Shown here: positions 27,864 through 39,772 of the stretch, piece by piece
Layout: each line of letters opens with the position of its first letter
How positions within the stretch are numbered: the first letter of the stretch is position 1
Assembly: GCF_001006005.1 (NCBI RefSeq)
Contig: NZ_CP011254.1
Coordinates: 2,046,001-2,110,000, forward strand
Length of the DNA: 64,000 nt
Origin: Serratia fonticola
Lineage (GTDB): Bacteria > Pseudomonadota > Gammaproteobacteria > Enterobacterales > Enterobacteriaceae
Reading direction: 5' to 3'
Made by a program: the position numbers and the translations under genes
The notes under the pieces: generated by a model
What the model was told of the DNA's origin: nothing
The model's input: the letters and a program-made list of their open reading frames with translations, nothing else
The model's database searches: none

Positions 27864-29360
27864 ATGCAGGGCACCAGAATTCGTCTTTTAGTGGGTGGGC
27901 TGCTGTTGGTTGCGGCCAACGGTAGCGTGCACGCTGAAGCACTACAACCTGATCCTGCCTGGCAGCAGGGGCAGCTGAATAACGGTTTTTCTTGGCAGAT
28001 CCTTGATACACCACAGCGCCCGAGCGATCGCGTTGAGTTAAGGTTGATGGTCAATACCGGATCGCTGGTGGAATCTGCCCAGCAGATCGGTTTTGCCCAT
28101 TTGCTGCCGCGTATTGCGATTACGCGCAGCGAGAGTTTTACCCAGCCGCAGCTACAGTCGCTGTGGCAACAGAGCGTGGACAGTGAACGGCCATTGCCGC
28201 CAGCCATCAGCTCTTATGATTTCACCATCTACAATCTGAGCCTGCCCAATAACCGCCCCGATCTGTTGAAAGAGGCGCTGGCCTGGCTGGCGGATACCAC
28301 GGGTAAGCTGGCTATCGATGAGCCAACGGTAGAAGCGGTGATGAACTCCAATATGGATCCTATCGGTATCTTCCCGCCGGATCCCAAAGACAGCTGGTGG
28401 CGTTATCGCCTGAAAGGCTCAACGCTACTGGCACACGATCCGGGCCAACCGGTCAAGCGGCCGGTCAATATCGAACAGCTGCAGAAATTTTACCAGCAAT
28501 GGTATACCCCGGACGTCATGACGTTGTACGTGGTGGGTAAAGTTGATAGCCGTAGCCTGACCGAACAGATCAACAAGGCGTTCTCGCCTCTCCAAGGCAA
28601 GCGCGAAGCGCCGGCAACCATGCCAACTCTGACTCCACTGCCGCCGCAGCCGGTCAGTCTGATCAGCGATCAGGTGAAGCAGGATACGCTGTCGATCATG
28701 TGGGATACGCCATGGCATCCGATTCGCGATTCGCAAAGCCTGAGCCGTTACTGGCGCAGTGATATGGCCCGTGAAGCCCTGTTCTGGCACATTCAGCAGG
28801 TGCTGCAAAAGAGCGAGCAGAAAAACATCAAGCTGGGCTTCGACTGCCGGGTGCAGTATCAACGCGCCCAGTGTGCGATCCATCTGAATTCACCGAATGA
28901 TAATCTGAACAACGGCCTGGCCTTTATTGCCCGCGAATTGGCTAATGTGCGTAACAACGGCCTGTCTCAGGATGAGTTCAATGCCTTGCTGGCACAGAAA
29001 ACCGATCAGTTGAGCAAACTGTTTGCCACCTATGCCCGCACCGACACCGATGTGCTGATGAGCCAGCGTCTGCGTTCACAGCAAAGTGGCGTGGTGGATA
29101 TCGCTCCGGAGCAATACCAGAAGCTGCGTCAGGCCTTCTTGTCGTCGCTGACGCTGGAATCGCTTAATCAGGAACTGAAGCTGCAACTGTCGCAGGATGC
29201 CACCTTGGTGCTGTTACAGCCGAAGGGGGAGCCGGAGATGAATATGAAGCAGCTCCAGGAAACCTATAACGGCATCATGGCGCCAGCACCGGCCGTGGTG
29301 AGCGAAGAGCCAAAACCGGCGGATGCGGCTACCGCAGCACCGGAAGCCAGCGCACAGTAA
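27864..29360 (+). CDS. yhjJ: M16-family peptidase homologue YhjJ (probably inactive)
   Basis: 498 residues with signal peptide (MQGTRIRLLVGGLLLVAANG, cleavage about 24). N- and C-terminal halves are M16 domains. At the position of the zinc motif HxxEH the sequence reads HLLPR (GFAHLLPRIAI), so catalytic ligands are missing; E. coli YhjJ shows the same loss. YTPDVMTLYVVGKVD and RAQCAIHL are preserved family segments. Periplasmic; function unknown, possibly a chaperone or adaptor. Confidence 0.92.
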   Translation: MQGTRIRLLVGGLLLVAANGSVHAEALQPDPAWQQGQLNNGFSWQILDTPQRPSDRVELRLMVNTGSLVESAQQIGFAHLLPRIAITRSESFTQPQLQSLWQQSVDSERPLPPAISSYDFTIYNLSLPNNRPDLLKEALAWLADTTGKLAIDEPTVEAVMNSNMDPIGIFPPDPKDSWWRYRLKGSTLLAHDPGQPVKRPVNIEQLQKFYQQWYTPDVMTLYVVGKVDSRSLTEQINKAFSPLQGKREAPATMPTLTPLPPQPVSLISDQVKQDTLSIMWDTPWHPIRDSQSLSRYWRSDMAREALFWHIQQVLQKSEQKNIKLGFDCRVQYQRAQCAIHLNSPNDNLNNGLAFIARELANVRNNGLSQDEFNALLAQKTDQLSKLFATYARTDTDVLMSQRLRSQQSGVVDIAPEQYQKLRQAFLSSLTLESLNQELKLQLSQDATLVLLQPKGEPEMNMKQLQETYNGIMAPAPAVVSEEPKPADAATAAPEASAQ

Positions 29361-29366
29361 TCATTG

Positions 29367-29842
29367 CCCCTCACCCCAACCCTCTCCCACAGGGAGAGGG
29401 AGCTGCCCGGAGAGCCTAGTTAGGCCGTGCAGCTTCGGAGAGTTGGGAGTAAAAAGAAAGGCAGGTATTACGCAGAGAAATCAACGAAACCAAGGTGAGT
29501 CAGCTGGTGCTCAGAAGGAACACGACATTATCAGCCTAACTCGATCGGTCCCCTTGTATGTTTAAAGACACTTTAATTTAATTACCCATCCAAAGGCGGG
29601 TAGACTTTAACCGAGTTGTACCTGATGCCACAGCCCGTTTCTCCCACAGGGAGAGGGAGCTGCCCGGAGAGCCTAGTTAGGCCGTGCAGCTTCGGAGAGT
29701 TGGGAGTAAAAAGAAAGGCAGGTATTACGCAGAGAAATCAACGAAACCAAGGTGAGTCAGCCGGTGCTCAGAAGGAACACGACATTATCAGCCTAACTCG
29801 ATCGGTCCCCTCTCCCTGTGGGAGAGGGTTAGGGTGAGGGGC
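29367..29842. mobile_element. MITE-like element with 172-bp direct duplication
   Basis: Bounded by inverted terminal repeats: CCCCTCACCCCAACCCTCTC... at 29367-29400 and the complementary ...GGTTAGGGTGAGGGG ending at 29842. Inside, 29383-29554 and 29640-29811 are 172-bp direct repeats differing at one base (T29505 versus C29762), separated by an 85-base segment. No transposase is encoded; open frames here come from the repeats. A related element in reverse orientation lies at 52991-53272. It fills the whole yhjJ-ppiC gap. Confidence 0.75.
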
Positions 29843-30124
29843 CTAGTTGCGATACAGTACCTTGATGATGTGATAGCCGAACTGGGTTTTCACCGGGCCA
29901 TAGGGCTTGAGCAACGGGATGCTGAACACTGCCTTATCGAAGGCAGCGACCATCGTCCCCTTGTTGAACTCACCCAGGGAGCCGCCGTTGCGTTTGGACG
30001 GGCAGCTCGAGTATTTGCGCGCCAGCGTATCAAAGCTGACGCCGCGCTTGAGTTTGGCCAACAGCTCGTTGGCTAGTGTTTCGTTATCCACCAGGATGTG
30101 TAGCGCGCTAGCGGTCTTTGCCAT
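29843..30124 (-). CDS. ppiC: Peptidyl-prolyl cis-trans isomerase C (parvulin) PpiC
   Basis: 93 residues, a single cytosolic parvulin domain without signal peptide: [12 protein letters not shown], then [37 protein letters not shown]. These are the conserved substrate and core motifs. The minus-strand gene ends directly at the MITE-like element and is divergent from rep across 115 bases. Confidence 0.96.
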   Translation of the reverse strand: MAKTASALHILVDNETLANELLAKLKRGVSFDTLARKYSSCPSKRNGGSLGEFNKGTMVAAFDKAVFSIPLLKPYGPVKTQFGYHIIKVLYRN

Positions 30125-30239
30125 CTTAATAATCCAATCAGTCGTGCAGAATTTGCCGCCATTATACCTGTTAAATCTGTTTGGCGCTTTCTGCTACAAT
30201 CCTTCTCCCCTGCACTCCAATATTGAGCAATAAAGCGCC

Positions 30240-32264
30240 ATGCGATTAAACCCCAGCCAACAACAAGCCGTCGAATTCGTTACCGGGCCTTGCCTGGTAC
30301 TGGCCGGTGCCGGTTCCGGCAAAACGCGTGTGATCACCAATAAAATCGCCCACCTGATCCACCAATGTGGCTATCAGGCCCGGCATATTGCCGCCGTAAC
30401 CTTTACCAACAAGGCGGCGCGTGAGATGAAAGAGCGTGTGGCGCAAACCATGGGGCGCAAAGAGTCGCGTGGCCTGATGATCTCCACCTTCCATACGCTG
30501 GGGCTGGAAGTGATCAAACGCGAATATGCCGCGTTGGGGATGAAGTCCAACTTCTCGCTGTTTGACGATCAAGACCAGCTCGCGTTGTTGAAAGAACTGA
30601 CCGAGAAGTGGCTGGAAAACGACAAGACTCTGGTGGCACAGCTGATCTCGACCATTTCCAACTGGAAGAACGATCTGGTGGATCCGCAGCGGGCAATGGG
30701 GCTGGCGCGCTCAGAGAAGGACAAGCTGTTCGCCCACTGCTACGGGCTGTATCACGACCATATGAGAGCCTGTAACGTACTGGATTTTGACGATCTGATC
30801 CTGCTGCCCACCTTGTTGCTACAGCGTAATGAGGAGGTGCGTGAGCGCTGGCAGAACCGTATCCGCTATCTGCTGGTGGATGAATATCAGGACACCAACA
30901 CCAGCCAGTACGAACTGGTGAAACTGCTGGTGGGTAACCGCGCACGCTTTACCGTGGTGGGGGATGACGATCAGTCGATCTACTCCTGGCGCGGTGCGCG
31001 TCCGCAGAACCTGGTACTGCTAAAGGAAGATTTTCCGGCGTTGCAGGTGATCAAGCTTGAGCAGAACTACCGTTCCAGCGAACGTATTCTGAAGGCCGCC
31101 AATATCCTGATTGCCAACAACCCGCACGTCTTTGAAAAACGCCTGTTCTCCGAACTGGGCTACGGCGAAGAGTTGAAGGTGGTCACGGCCAACAATGAAG
31201 ATCACGAGGCCGAGCGGGTGGTGGGGGAACTGATCGCCCATCACTTTGTGAAGAAAACCAATTACGGCGACTATGCGATCCTCTATCGCGGAAACCACCA
31301 GTCGCGTGTGTTTGAAAAAATGCTGATGCAGAACCGCATTCCGTACAAGATTTCTGGCGGCACGTCGTTCTTCTCGCGCCCGGAAATCAAGGATTTGCTG
31401 GCCTATCTGCGGGTTTTGACCAACCAGGAAGACGACAGCGCCTTCCTGCGTATCGTTAATACACCGAAGCGGGAAATCGGCCCGGCGACGCTGCAAAAGT
31501 TGGGAGAGTGGGCCAACCAGCGTAACAAGAGCCTGTTCCACGCCAGCTTCGATCTTGGACTGGGCCAGTATCTGACAGGCAGGGGGCTGGAGTCTTTACA
31601 GCGTTTCACCCATTGGATGGAAGGTATCATCCAGATGGTGGAGCGTGAGCCGGTGGCAGCGGTGCGCGATCTGATCCGCGGCATCGACTATGAAAGTTGG
31701 TTGTTTGAAACCTCGCCCAGCCCGAAAGCGGCCGAAATGCGCATGAAAAACGTCAACACGCTGTTTGGCTGGATGACCGAGATGCTGGAAGGCAGCGATC
31801 TGGACGAACCGATGACGCTGACCCAGGTGGTCACGCGCTTTACGTTGCGTGACATGATGGAGCGCGGCGAAAGCGATGAAGAGCTGGATCAGGTACAGCT
31901 GATGACTCTGCATGCTTCCAAGGGGCTGGAATTCCCCTATGTGTTCCTGGTGGGGATGGAAGAGGGGTTATTGCCGCATCAGAGCAGTATTGACGAGGAT
32001 AATGTCGATGAAGAACGGCGTTTGGCCTATGTGGGGATCACCCGCGCCCAGAAGGAGCTGATTTTCACCCTGTGTCGCGAACGTCGCCAATACGGTGAGT
32101 TGGTGCGGCCTGAACCCAGCCGTTTCCTGCTGGAACTGCCGCAGGACGATCTGGCTTGGGAGACGGAACGCAAGGTGGTTAGCCCGCAGGAGCGGATGGA
32201 GAAAGGCCAAAGCCATTTGGCCAGCGTGAAGGCGATGTTGGCCAAGGCCAAGGGCGGTAGCTGA
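30240..32264 (+). CDS. rep: ATP-dependent DNA helicase Rep
   Basis: 674-residue SF1A 3'-5' helicase that clears protein roadblocks at replication forks. Motif I is A22GAGSGKT29, with motif [36 protein letters not shown] and the C-terminal motifs [14 protein letters not shown] and YVGITRAQ all present. The length matches E. coli (673). The start follows a weak ribosome site. Confidence 0.98.
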   Translation: MRLNPSQQQAVEFVTGPCLVLAGAGSGKTRVITNKIAHLIHQCGYQARHIAAVTFTNKAAREMKERVAQTMGRKESRGLMISTFHTLGLEVIKREYAALGMKSNFSLFDDQDQLALLKELTEKWLENDKTLVAQLISTISNWKNDLVDPQRAMGLARSEKDKLFAHCYGLYHDHMRACNVLDFDDLILLPTLLLQRNEEVRERWQNRIRYLLVDEYQDTNTSQYELVKLLVGNRARFTVVGDDDQSIYSWRGARPQNLVLLKEDFPALQVIKLEQNYRSSERILKAANILIANNPHVFEKRLFSELGYGEELKVVTANNEDHEAERVVGELIAHHFVKKTNYGDYAILYRGNHQSRVFEKMLMQNRIPYKISGGTSFFSRPEIKDLLAYLRVLTNQEDDSAFLRIVNTPKREIGPATLQKLGEWANQRNKSLFHASFDLGLGQYLTGRGLESLQRFTHWMEGIIQMVEREPVAAVRDLIRGIDYESWLFETSPSPKAAEMRMKNVNTLFGWMTEMLEGSDLDEPMTLTQVVTRFTLRDMMERGESDEELDQVQLMTLHASKGLEFPYVFLVGMEEGLLPHQSSIDEDNVDEERRLAYVGITRAQKELIFTLCRERRQYGELVRPEPSRFLLELPQDDLAWETERKVVSPQERMEKGQSHLASVKAMLAKAKGGS

Positions 32265-32279
32265 GGTTCGGGGCAGTTT

Positions 32280-33773
32280 TTAAGACTGCTCTTCCAAAAA
32301 CAGCGGCCAGTGGGCATAGCTCTGCCAGTGACTTTCCTGATCCAGCGCCTCTGCGCGCAGCGGATGTCGCTCTAACCAGCCGTGCGGCAAAATCACATGC
32401 AACTCTTCATCGTTGGCACGCAGGCGTACCGCGGGCAGGGTATCGTCACGGCGGCGGCTGGCAAAGATGATGGCCAGACGCAACAGACGACACATGCGCT
32501 GTGCCACGCGAGGCGGCACGGCGTTTTGTTGGCTCAGTAGCGGCAGATCGAGGGCATTGCTCTGGTTTTGCAGCAGGGTGGCTAACAGTTTTTTCTGCGC
32601 CGGGGTAAAGCCGGGTAAATCAAGATGGCTGACCAGATAGGCGGCGTGTTGAGGAGCCTGTTTGAAATCGACGCTCAGGCCGATTTCGTGGATCAGGCAG
32701 GCCGCATGCAGTAGCTCACGACATCGCGTATCCAATTGCCATTCGTTGGTGGTTTGCAAACAGAAGTTCGCGGCCAACTGGCTGACGCGTTCGGCCTGCT
32801 CGATATCCAGCAGGTAACGGCGTTGCAGGTTACGTAACGTGCGGCTGCGGATATCCTGCTCGACCGGCAGATGCAGCATGCCATACACCAGCCCTTCGCG
32901 CAGAGCGCCACCGGCCAGCGTCATGCTTTCAATGCCTAACTCCTGGAAAATGGCCAGCAGTATCGACAGGCCGCTTGGGAACACCAAGGCACGTTCCAGC
33001 GTCAGCCCTTCGATTTCCAGCTCTTCCAGCTTGCCACACTGAATGGCGCGTTGTTTCAACTGCCGCAGTTTGGGCAGGGTAATACGTTCGTCCATCCCCT
33101 GCGCCACCATGATTTCCTGTAGCGCTTGCACGGTACCGGAGGCGCCGACGCAAATCTGCCAGCCATGTTGACGAAGTTGTGGGGCGATCGGCCGCACCAT
33201 TTCACGCGCGGCCTGTTCGGCGGCTTCGAAGTTATCCCGCTCCAGATTACGATCGCTGAAGAACCGTTCGAGCCAGGTGACACAGCCCATCGAAAGGCTA
33301 TACAGCTGCGCGGCCTGCGCCCCTGTACCTACGACCAACTCCGTGCTGCCACCCCCGATATCGACCACCAGACGCCGATCCGGGCCGCCTGTGGTATGGG
33401 CAACGCCGTGGTAAATCAGGCGGGCTTCTTCTTCGCCGCTGATGACCTGAACGGGGCAGCCAAGGATAGTTTCAGCGGTTTGCAGGAACTCGGCTGCGTT
33501 ATTAGCCAGGCGCAGCGTTGCGGTGGCGACGACCCGAATTTGATCGCGCGGGATATCCTGCAGGCGTTCCGAGAACAGCCGCAGACATTGCCAGCCGCGC
33601 TGCATGGCTTCCTGTGACAGGTGATTGTGCTGATCCAGCCCGGCCGCCAGGCGCACTTTGCGCTTGATGCGAGCCAGCGTCTGGATACTGCCAGCCACCT
33701 CACGTACCACCAACATATGGAAACTGTTGGAACCCAGATCGATGGCGGCATAGAGGGTGCTGGAACCTGGCAT
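32280..33773 (-). CDS. gppA: Guanosine pentaphosphate phosphatase / exopolyphosphatase GppA
   Basis: 497 residues. N-terminal ASKHA phosphatase domain with [14 protein letters not shown] and the second phosphate loop [11 protein letters not shown]-terminal HD-like helical domain (HEIGLSVDF). Converts pppGpp to ppGpp and so tunes the stringent response. Ten bases downstream of rhlB on the same strand, as in E. coli, so probably cotranscribed. It is tail-to-tail with rep, 15 bases apart. Confidence 0.97.
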   Translation of the reverse strand: MPGSSTLYAAIDLGSNSFHMLVVREVAGSIQTLARIKRKVRLAAGLDQHNHLSQEAMQRGWQCLRLFSERLQDIPRDQIRVVATATLRLANNAAEFLQTAETILGCPVQVISGEEEARLIYHGVAHTTGGPDRRLVVDIGGGSTELVVGTGAQAAQLYSLSMGCVTWLERFFSDRNLERDNFEAAEQAAREMVRPIAPQLRQHGWQICVGASGTVQALQEIMVAQGMDERITLPKLRQLKQRAIQCGKLEELEIEGLTLERALVFPSGLSILLAIFQELGIESMTLAGGALREGLVYGMLHLPVEQDIRSRTLRNLQRRYLLDIEQAERVSQLAANFCLQTTNEWQLDTRCRELLHAACLIHEIGLSVDFKQAPQHAAYLVSHLDLPGFTPAQKKLLATLLQNQSNALDLPLLSQQNAVPPRVAQRMCRLLRLAIIFASRRRDDTLPAVRLRANDEELHVILPHGWLERHPLRAEALDQESHWQSYAHWPLFLEEQS

Positions 33774-33782
33774 AGTCGTCTA

Positions 33783-35072
33783 TTAGCCCGAACGTTTACG
33801 GTTGTTACGTGGCGCACCACCACGACGTGGCGCGGAAGAGTTACGGCGTGGGCCGTTGTTGCCACGTGGGCGCACCAGGCGCTTCGGTGCTGGCAGATCG
33901 CTCAGCAGCGCATCGCTGTTGTACTTGCTCACAGGAATGCTGTGGCCGGTATAAGTCTCGATGGCGGGCAGGTTAAGCGCGTACTCTTCACAGGCCAGGC
34001 TGATGGAGTGACCGCTTTCGCCCGCGCGGCCAGTACGGCCAATGCGGTGCACGTAGTCTTCGCAGTCGTCCGGCAGATCGTAGTTGAAGACGTGAGTCAC
34101 CAACGGGATATGCAGGCCGCGTGCGGCGACATCGGTGGCGACCAGGATATCCAGGTTACCCTTGGTGAAGTCGTCCAGAATACGCAGGCGTTTTTTCTGC
34201 GCCACGTCGCCGGTCAGCAGGCCTACGCGGTGACCGTCGGCAGCCAGATGGCCCCAGATGTCTTCACAGCGGTGCTTGGTGTTGGCGAAGATGATGCAGC
34301 GGTCCGGCCACTCTTCCTCGATCAGCGTCTGCAGCAGGCGCATTTTTTCTTCGTTGGAAGGGTAGAACAGCTCTTCCTGAATGCGGTGGCCGGTTTTCTG
34401 TTCCGGTTCAACTTCCACATATTCGGCATTGTTCATTTGCTCAAAGGCCAGCTCGCGTACGCGATAGGACAGGGTGGCAGAGAACAACATGTTCAGGCGT
34501 TGATCGACCGCAGGCATACGGCGGAACAGCCAGCGGATATCTTTGATAAAGCCCAGATCGTACATGCGGTCGGCTTCATCGAGCACCACAACCTGGATAG
34601 CACCCAGATCGATATAATTTTGTTTGGCGTAGTCGATTAAACGGCCGGTGGTCCCCACCAGAATATCTACGCCGCTTTCCAGCACTTTCAGCTGTTTGTC
34701 ATAGCCATCGCCGCCGTAGGCCAGGCCAAGCTTCAACCCGGTAGACTGCGACAGAGCTTCTGCATCGGAATGGATCTGCACCGCCAGTTCACGCGTAGGC
34801 GCCATGATCAAGGCGCGCGGCTGGTTGGTCTGGCGACCTTCTTTCGCCGGGTGGGACAGCAAATAGTGAAAAGTAGACGCTAAAAATGCCAGCGTCTTTC
34901 CGGTACCGGTTTGCGCCTGACCTGCAACGTCGCGCCCACTGAGGGTGAGCGGCAATGCTAACGCCTGGATGGGCGTGCAGTTGTGAAACCCTTTTTTCTC
35001 AAGGGCTTCAAGGACTAACGGGTGCAGGGCGAAGTCGGAAAACTTCTGTTCGGTCAAGTGTGTTTTGCTCAT
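33783..35072 (-). CDS. rhlB: DEAD-box RNA helicase RhlB
   Basis: 429 residues. Q motif [13 protein letters not shown], motif I A53QTGTGKT60, D165EAD168, SAT (FSATLSYR), and HRIGRTGR. The C-terminal tail is basic and Arg/Gly/Asn-rich ([11 protein letters not shown]), used to bind RNA and RNase E. It is the helicase of the RNA degradosome. Divergent from trxA, sharing a 131-base regulatory gap. Confidence 0.97.
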   Translation of the reverse strand: MSKTHLTEQKFSDFALHPLVLEALEKKGFHNCTPIQALALPLTLSGRDVAGQAQTGTGKTLAFLASTFHYLLSHPAKEGRQTNQPRALIMAPTRELAVQIHSDAEALSQSTGLKLGLAYGGDGYDKQLKVLESGVDILVGTTGRLIDYAKQNYIDLGAIQVVVLDEADRMYDLGFIKDIRWLFRRMPAVDQRLNMLFSATLSYRVRELAFEQMNNAEYVEVEPEQKTGHRIQEELFYPSNEEKMRLLQTLIEEEWPDRCIIFANTKHRCEDIWGHLAADGHRVGLLTGDVAQKKRLRILDDFTKGNLDILVATDVAARGLHIPLVTHVFNYDLPDDCEDYVHRIGRTGRAGESGHSISLACEEYALNLPAIETYTGHSIPVSKYNSDALLSDLPAPKRLVRPRGNNGPRRNSSAPRRGGAPRNNRKRSG

Positions 35073-35203
35073 AGTGTGGTAGAATATCAGCTAACTATTG
35101 CTTTACGAAAGCATATCCGTTGAAATAAAAGCGGTGAAATAAAATCACCTGAGTTGGTTTGATGCTACACCAACAAGGTAGACCCAATCCTGTGGAGTAG
35201 AAC

Positions 35204-35530
35204 ATGAGCGATAAAATTATTCACCTGACTGACGACAGCTTCGATTCCGATGTGCTGAAAGCCGAAGGGCCAATCCTGGTCGATTTCTGGGCTGAATGGT
35301 GTGGTCCGTGCAAGATGATTGCTCCGATCCTCGACGAGATTGCCGAAGAGTTCGCCGGCAAGCTGACCATTACCAAACTGAACATCGATCAAAACCCGGC
35401 TACCGCGCCTAAATACGGCATCCGCGGTATCCCGACGCTGTTGTTGTTCAAGAACGGTGAAGTGGCAGCGACCAAGGTCGGCGCGCTGTCCAAGGGCCAG
35501 CTCAAAGAGTTCCTGGACGCGAATCTGTAA
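35204..35530 (+). CDS. trxA: Thioredoxin 1
   Basis: 108 residues with the redox site W-C33-G-P-C36 and the cis-proline loop RGIPTLLLF. General cytoplasmic disulfide reductant, donor to ribonucleotide reductase among others. ATG preceded by GTGGAGTAGAAC. Followed by the long rho leader. Confidence 0.98.
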   Translation: MSDKIIHLTDDSFDSDVLKAEGPILVDFWAEWCGPCKMIAPILDEIAEEFAGKLTITKLNIDQNPATAPKYGIRGIPTLLLFKNGEVAATKVGALSKGQLKEFLDANL

Positions 35531-35977
35531 TTAGGGCGGGAAGCCCCGTGACGGGCGTCTGGAGGGGGATTTTCATTCACCGCTAGACGCCTGCCAAGAA
35601 GCGTGTTAAGTTTAACCATACTGCATTCTGAACTTGCCATAAGTATTAAATCTAAAGAGTCTGAATCTAAGCATTACTCTACGTTGAACCATCGGCACTA
35701 GCATTTTACTGTGAACCGAGCCCGTGTTTTGACGATCAAGCGGTTTTACAAAAAAATCAGTTTTAAGGCACCTTCGATCTTAAACCGTCAGCGTGTGCGC
35801 CCCAGCTAAGCCATTTCTTACTGCGGCAGCCCAGCAGCCCGGCGATCGAACGTCCAGTAACAGGCACGCATACCCTATGAATTTCACGTTGTAGCTTGAA
35901 AGGTAATGGGTATAACACGCTGCCATACCATTCACGATACTAGTTCGAGACACACCCCGAGTTTAAGAACCCCCACT
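35531..35977 (+). promoter_or_regulatory. trxA-rho intergenic region and rho leader
   Basis: 447 bases without a supported gene. In E. coli this position holds the rho promoter, a leader peptide (rhoL) and a Rho-dependent autoregulatory site. Here short basic frames exist (a GTG-started 32-codon frame from 35711, for instance) but none is recognisably rhoL. The 72 bases before the rho ATG are open in the rho frame. An inverted pair GGCGTCT / AGACGCC (about 35557-35590) may mark the trxA mRNA end. Confidence 0.5.
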
Positions 35978-37237
<1,260 letters not shown>

Positions 37238-37256
37238 ATAAGTAAAATATTCGAGG

Positions 37257-37284
37257 AACGCCACGCCTAGTCGTGGCGTTTTTT
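37257..37284 (+). terminator. Rho-independent terminator after rho
   Basis: Stem AACGCCACG / CGTGGCGTT (9 bp), loop CCTAGT, then TTTT. Begins 20 bases after the rho stop. Separates rho from the ECA operon. Confidence 0.92.
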
Positions 37285-37515
37285 GCTTTTGGCGGATACG
37301 ATAAGTAACAGTAAAGGAAAGTAAGTTATTCTTGTGACTTATTGAGAACTTATCTTATTTGCGCCTGTTTTTTGCGTTAATGCGTTGAAGCAAGACACGT
37401 TTTGGGCATTGATAAGTGTCTATGTCATAGGAAATGACTGAAAGGTCGCTTGGTCATGTGGCGCGGTTTTTTACCCATGTTAAGCTGCCTCATCTTCTTC
37501 AGAGATTTGTTAACC
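37285..37515 (+). promoter_or_regulatory. ECA operon leader
   Basis: 231 AT-rich bases between the rho terminator and wecA. The ECA promoter should lie here, but no -10/-35 pair stands out enough to place it. Confidence 0.4.
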
Positions 37516-38613
37516 GTGAACTTACTCACTATGAGTACTGAAATTCTTTTTGTTTTTCTGTTTTCTCTGGCTTTTTTATTTGTTGCTCGCAAGGCAGCAA
37601 AACCTATTGGTTTGGTTGATAAGCCTAATTACCGCAAACGTCATCAGGGGCTGATCCCGTTGGTGGGTGGGATTTCTGTTTACGCTGGCATCTGCTTTGC
37701 CTTCCTGATCACCGACCAGACGATTGCGCACAGCAAACTCTATCTCACCTGCGCCGGTGTCCTGGTATTCGTCGGGGCGCTGGACGATCGCTTTGATATC
37801 AGCGTCAAGATCCGCGCCACCATTCAGGCACTGGTCGGCATCGCCATGATGGTGTTTGCCGGCCTTTATCTGCGCAGCCTCGGCTATGTGTTTGGTGGCT
37901 GGGAAATGCAGTTGGGGCCGTTTGGCTATTTGGTGACGCTGTTTGCCGTTTGGGCGGCGATTAACGCCTTTAACATGGTCGACGGTATCGACGGCCTGCT
38001 CGGCGGTCTCTCCTGCGTGTCGTTCGGCGCGATGGGGATCCTGCTGTATCAAGGCGGCCATAGCGAGCTTGCCTTCTGGTGCTTCGCGATGCTGGCGGCC
38101 ATTGTTCCCTACATTCTGCTCAACCTCGGCATCCTTGGCCGTCGCTATAAGGTCTTTATGGGCGACGCCGGCAGTACGCTGATCGGTTTTACCGCCATCT
38201 GGCTGCTGGTGCAAAGCTCGCAAGGGCCAAACCATCCGATCAAACCGGTCACCGCGCTGTGGATTATCGCCATCCCGCTGATGGATATGATTGCCATCAT
38301 GTATCGCCGTCTGCGTAAGGGCATGAGCCCGTTCTCGCCAGACCGTCAACACATCCACCATTTGATTATGCGAGCGGGCTTTACGCCTCGTCAGGCTTTT
38401 GTGCTCATCACCTTGGCCGCAGCGCTGTTGGCGGCGGTTGGCGTGATAGGCGAACGTCTGACTTTCATACCTGAATGGGTTATGTTGGCATTATTCTTGC
38501 TTGCATTCTTCTTGTATGGCTATTGCATTAAACGTGCATGGCGGGTCGCGCGTTATATCAAACGTCTCAAGCGCCGCCTGCGGAATGCAACGAACAATAA
38601 GCAAGTACCTTAA
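37516..38613 (+). CDS. wecA: UDP-GlcNAc:undecaprenyl-phosphate GlcNAc-1-phosphate transferase WecA
   Basis: Starts ECA (and many O-antigens) by making lipid I, GlcNAc-PP-undecaprenol, on the cytoplasmic face. I use the GTG at 37516 (MNLLTMSTEI), which gives 365 residues and places D90-D91, D156 and D159 (NMVDGIDG) exactly at the catalytic positions of the E. coli enzyme; the upstream ATG adds 22 unrelated residues. About 11 membrane helices and the HIHH loop (SPDRQHIHHLI). First gene of the operon. Confidence 0.97.
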   Translation: MNLLTMSTEILFVFLFSLAFLFVARKAAKPIGLVDKPNYRKRHQGLIPLVGGISVYAGICFAFLITDQTIAHSKLYLTCAGVLVFVGALDDRFDISVKIRATIQALVGIAMMVFAGLYLRSLGYVFGGWEMQLGPFGYLVTLFAVWAAINAFNMVDGIDGLLGGLSCVSFGAMGILLYQGGHSELAFWCFAMLAAIVPYILLNLGILGRRYKVFMGDAGSTLIGFTAIWLLVQSSQGPNHPIKPVTALWIIAIPLMDMIAIMYRRLRKGMSPFSPDRQHIHHLIMRAGFTPRQAFVLITLAAALLAAVGVIGERLTFIPEWVMLALFLLAFFLYGYCIKRAWRVARYIKRLKRRLRNATNNKQVP

Positions 38614-38633
38614 CCTGAGGCTTTAGGGCAGTG

Positions 38634-39686
38634 ATGAATCCTGAAACAACGTCTGACAAGAATACCCCGGTGGTCGATAACGAACTCGATATCCGCGGTC
38701 TATGCTGCACCCTGTGGCGCGGCAAAAAATGGATTATCGGTTTCGCGGTGTTGTTTGCTGCCGTTGCGCTGATCGTTTCCTACCTGGTGAAACAGGAGTG
38801 GAGCGCCACGGCGATCACCGATAAGCCAACGGTGAATGCGCTGGGGGGATATTACTCTCAGCAGCAGTTCCTGCGTAACCTGGATCAGCGGACGCTGCCT
38901 GCGGTTGCCAGCGATCAGCCAGGCATCGCCGATGAAGCCTATAATGAATTTATCATGCAGTTGGCCGCCTATGACACGCGCCGTGATTTCTGGCTGCAAA
39001 GCGATTACTACAAGCAGCGCCAGGAAGGGGATGCCCGTGCCGATGCGGCGTTGCTTGATGACCTGATTAACAATATCCAGTTCACGCCGCGTGACGACAA
39101 AAAAGTGCTGAATGACAGCGTGAAACTGACCGCCGAGACTGCGCCAGACTCCAACCATCTGCTGCGTCAGTATGTTGCCTTTGCCAGCCACCGTGCGGCG
39201 CAGCATCTGAATGAAGAGATCCAGGGAGCCTGGTCGGCGCGTACCACCTCGATGAGTGCACAGGTCAAACGCCAGGAAGCAGTGGCCGATGCGGTTTATC
39301 AGCGTGAGCTCAAGACCGTGCAGCAGGCGCTGAAAATCGCCGAGCAGCAGGGGATTAGCCGTACGCAGACCGATACGCCAGCCGAACAACTGCCAGACTC
39401 CGATCTGTTCCTGCTGGGTAAACCCATGCTGCAGGCGCGCCTGGAAGGTTTACAGGCTTCCGGCCCGGCTTACGATGTGAGTTACGATCAGAACCGGGCC
39501 ATGCTGGCAACCTTGAACGTCGGCCCGACGTTGGATGCCAAATTCCAGACCTACCGCTATTTACGTACGCCGGAAGAGCCGGTGAAACGTGATAGCCCAC
39601 GCCGGGTATTCTGGCTGATTATGTGGGGCGCAATCGGTGGCCTGATTGGTGCGGGCGTTGCCTTGGTACGCCGGCCACGTAGTTAA
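38634..39686 (+). CDS. wzzE: ECA polysaccharide chain-length modulator WzzE
   Basis: 350 residues from the ATG at 38634, 5 bases after AGGG (a GTG one codon earlier is possible). Polysaccharide co-polymerase: helix 1 at about residues 32-52 ([20 protein letters not shown]), a long periplasmic alpha-helical domain with [14 protein letters not shown], and C-terminal helix 2 preceded by [13 protein letters not shown]. It sets the modal number of ECA repeat units made by WzyE. Confidence 0.96.
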   Translation: MNPETTSDKNTPVVDNELDIRGLCCTLWRGKKWIIGFAVLFAAVALIVSYLVKQEWSATAITDKPTVNALGGYYSQQQFLRNLDQRTLPAVASDQPGIADEAYNEFIMQLAAYDTRRDFWLQSDYYKQRQEGDARADAALLDDLINNIQFTPRDDKKVLNDSVKLTAETAPDSNHLLRQYVAFASHRAAQHLNEEIQGAWSARTTSMSAQVKRQEAVADAVYQRELKTVQQALKIAEQQGISRTQTDTPAEQLPDSDLFLLGKPMLQARLEGLQASGPAYDVSYDQNRAMLATLNVGPTLDAKFQTYRYLRTPEEPVKRDSPRRVFWLIMWGAIGGLIGAGVALVRRPRS

Positions 39687-39772
39687 TTAATAATATAATA
39701 ATTTCGCTGTTGGGCACCGAGTGCCCAACTTTGCAGGTTCGCCTGCACTTCACCGACCAAAAGAGATTCGCT

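Noticed and set aside
29323..29837. Two similar 73-80 codon frames downstream of yhjJ
   Set aside because: Both are translations of the 172-bp duplicated repeat, with no ribosome sites.
35906..35977. Longer N-terminus for Rho
   Set aside because: The 24 extra residues have no resemblance to Rho, and the ATG at 35978 gives exactly the known 419 residues.
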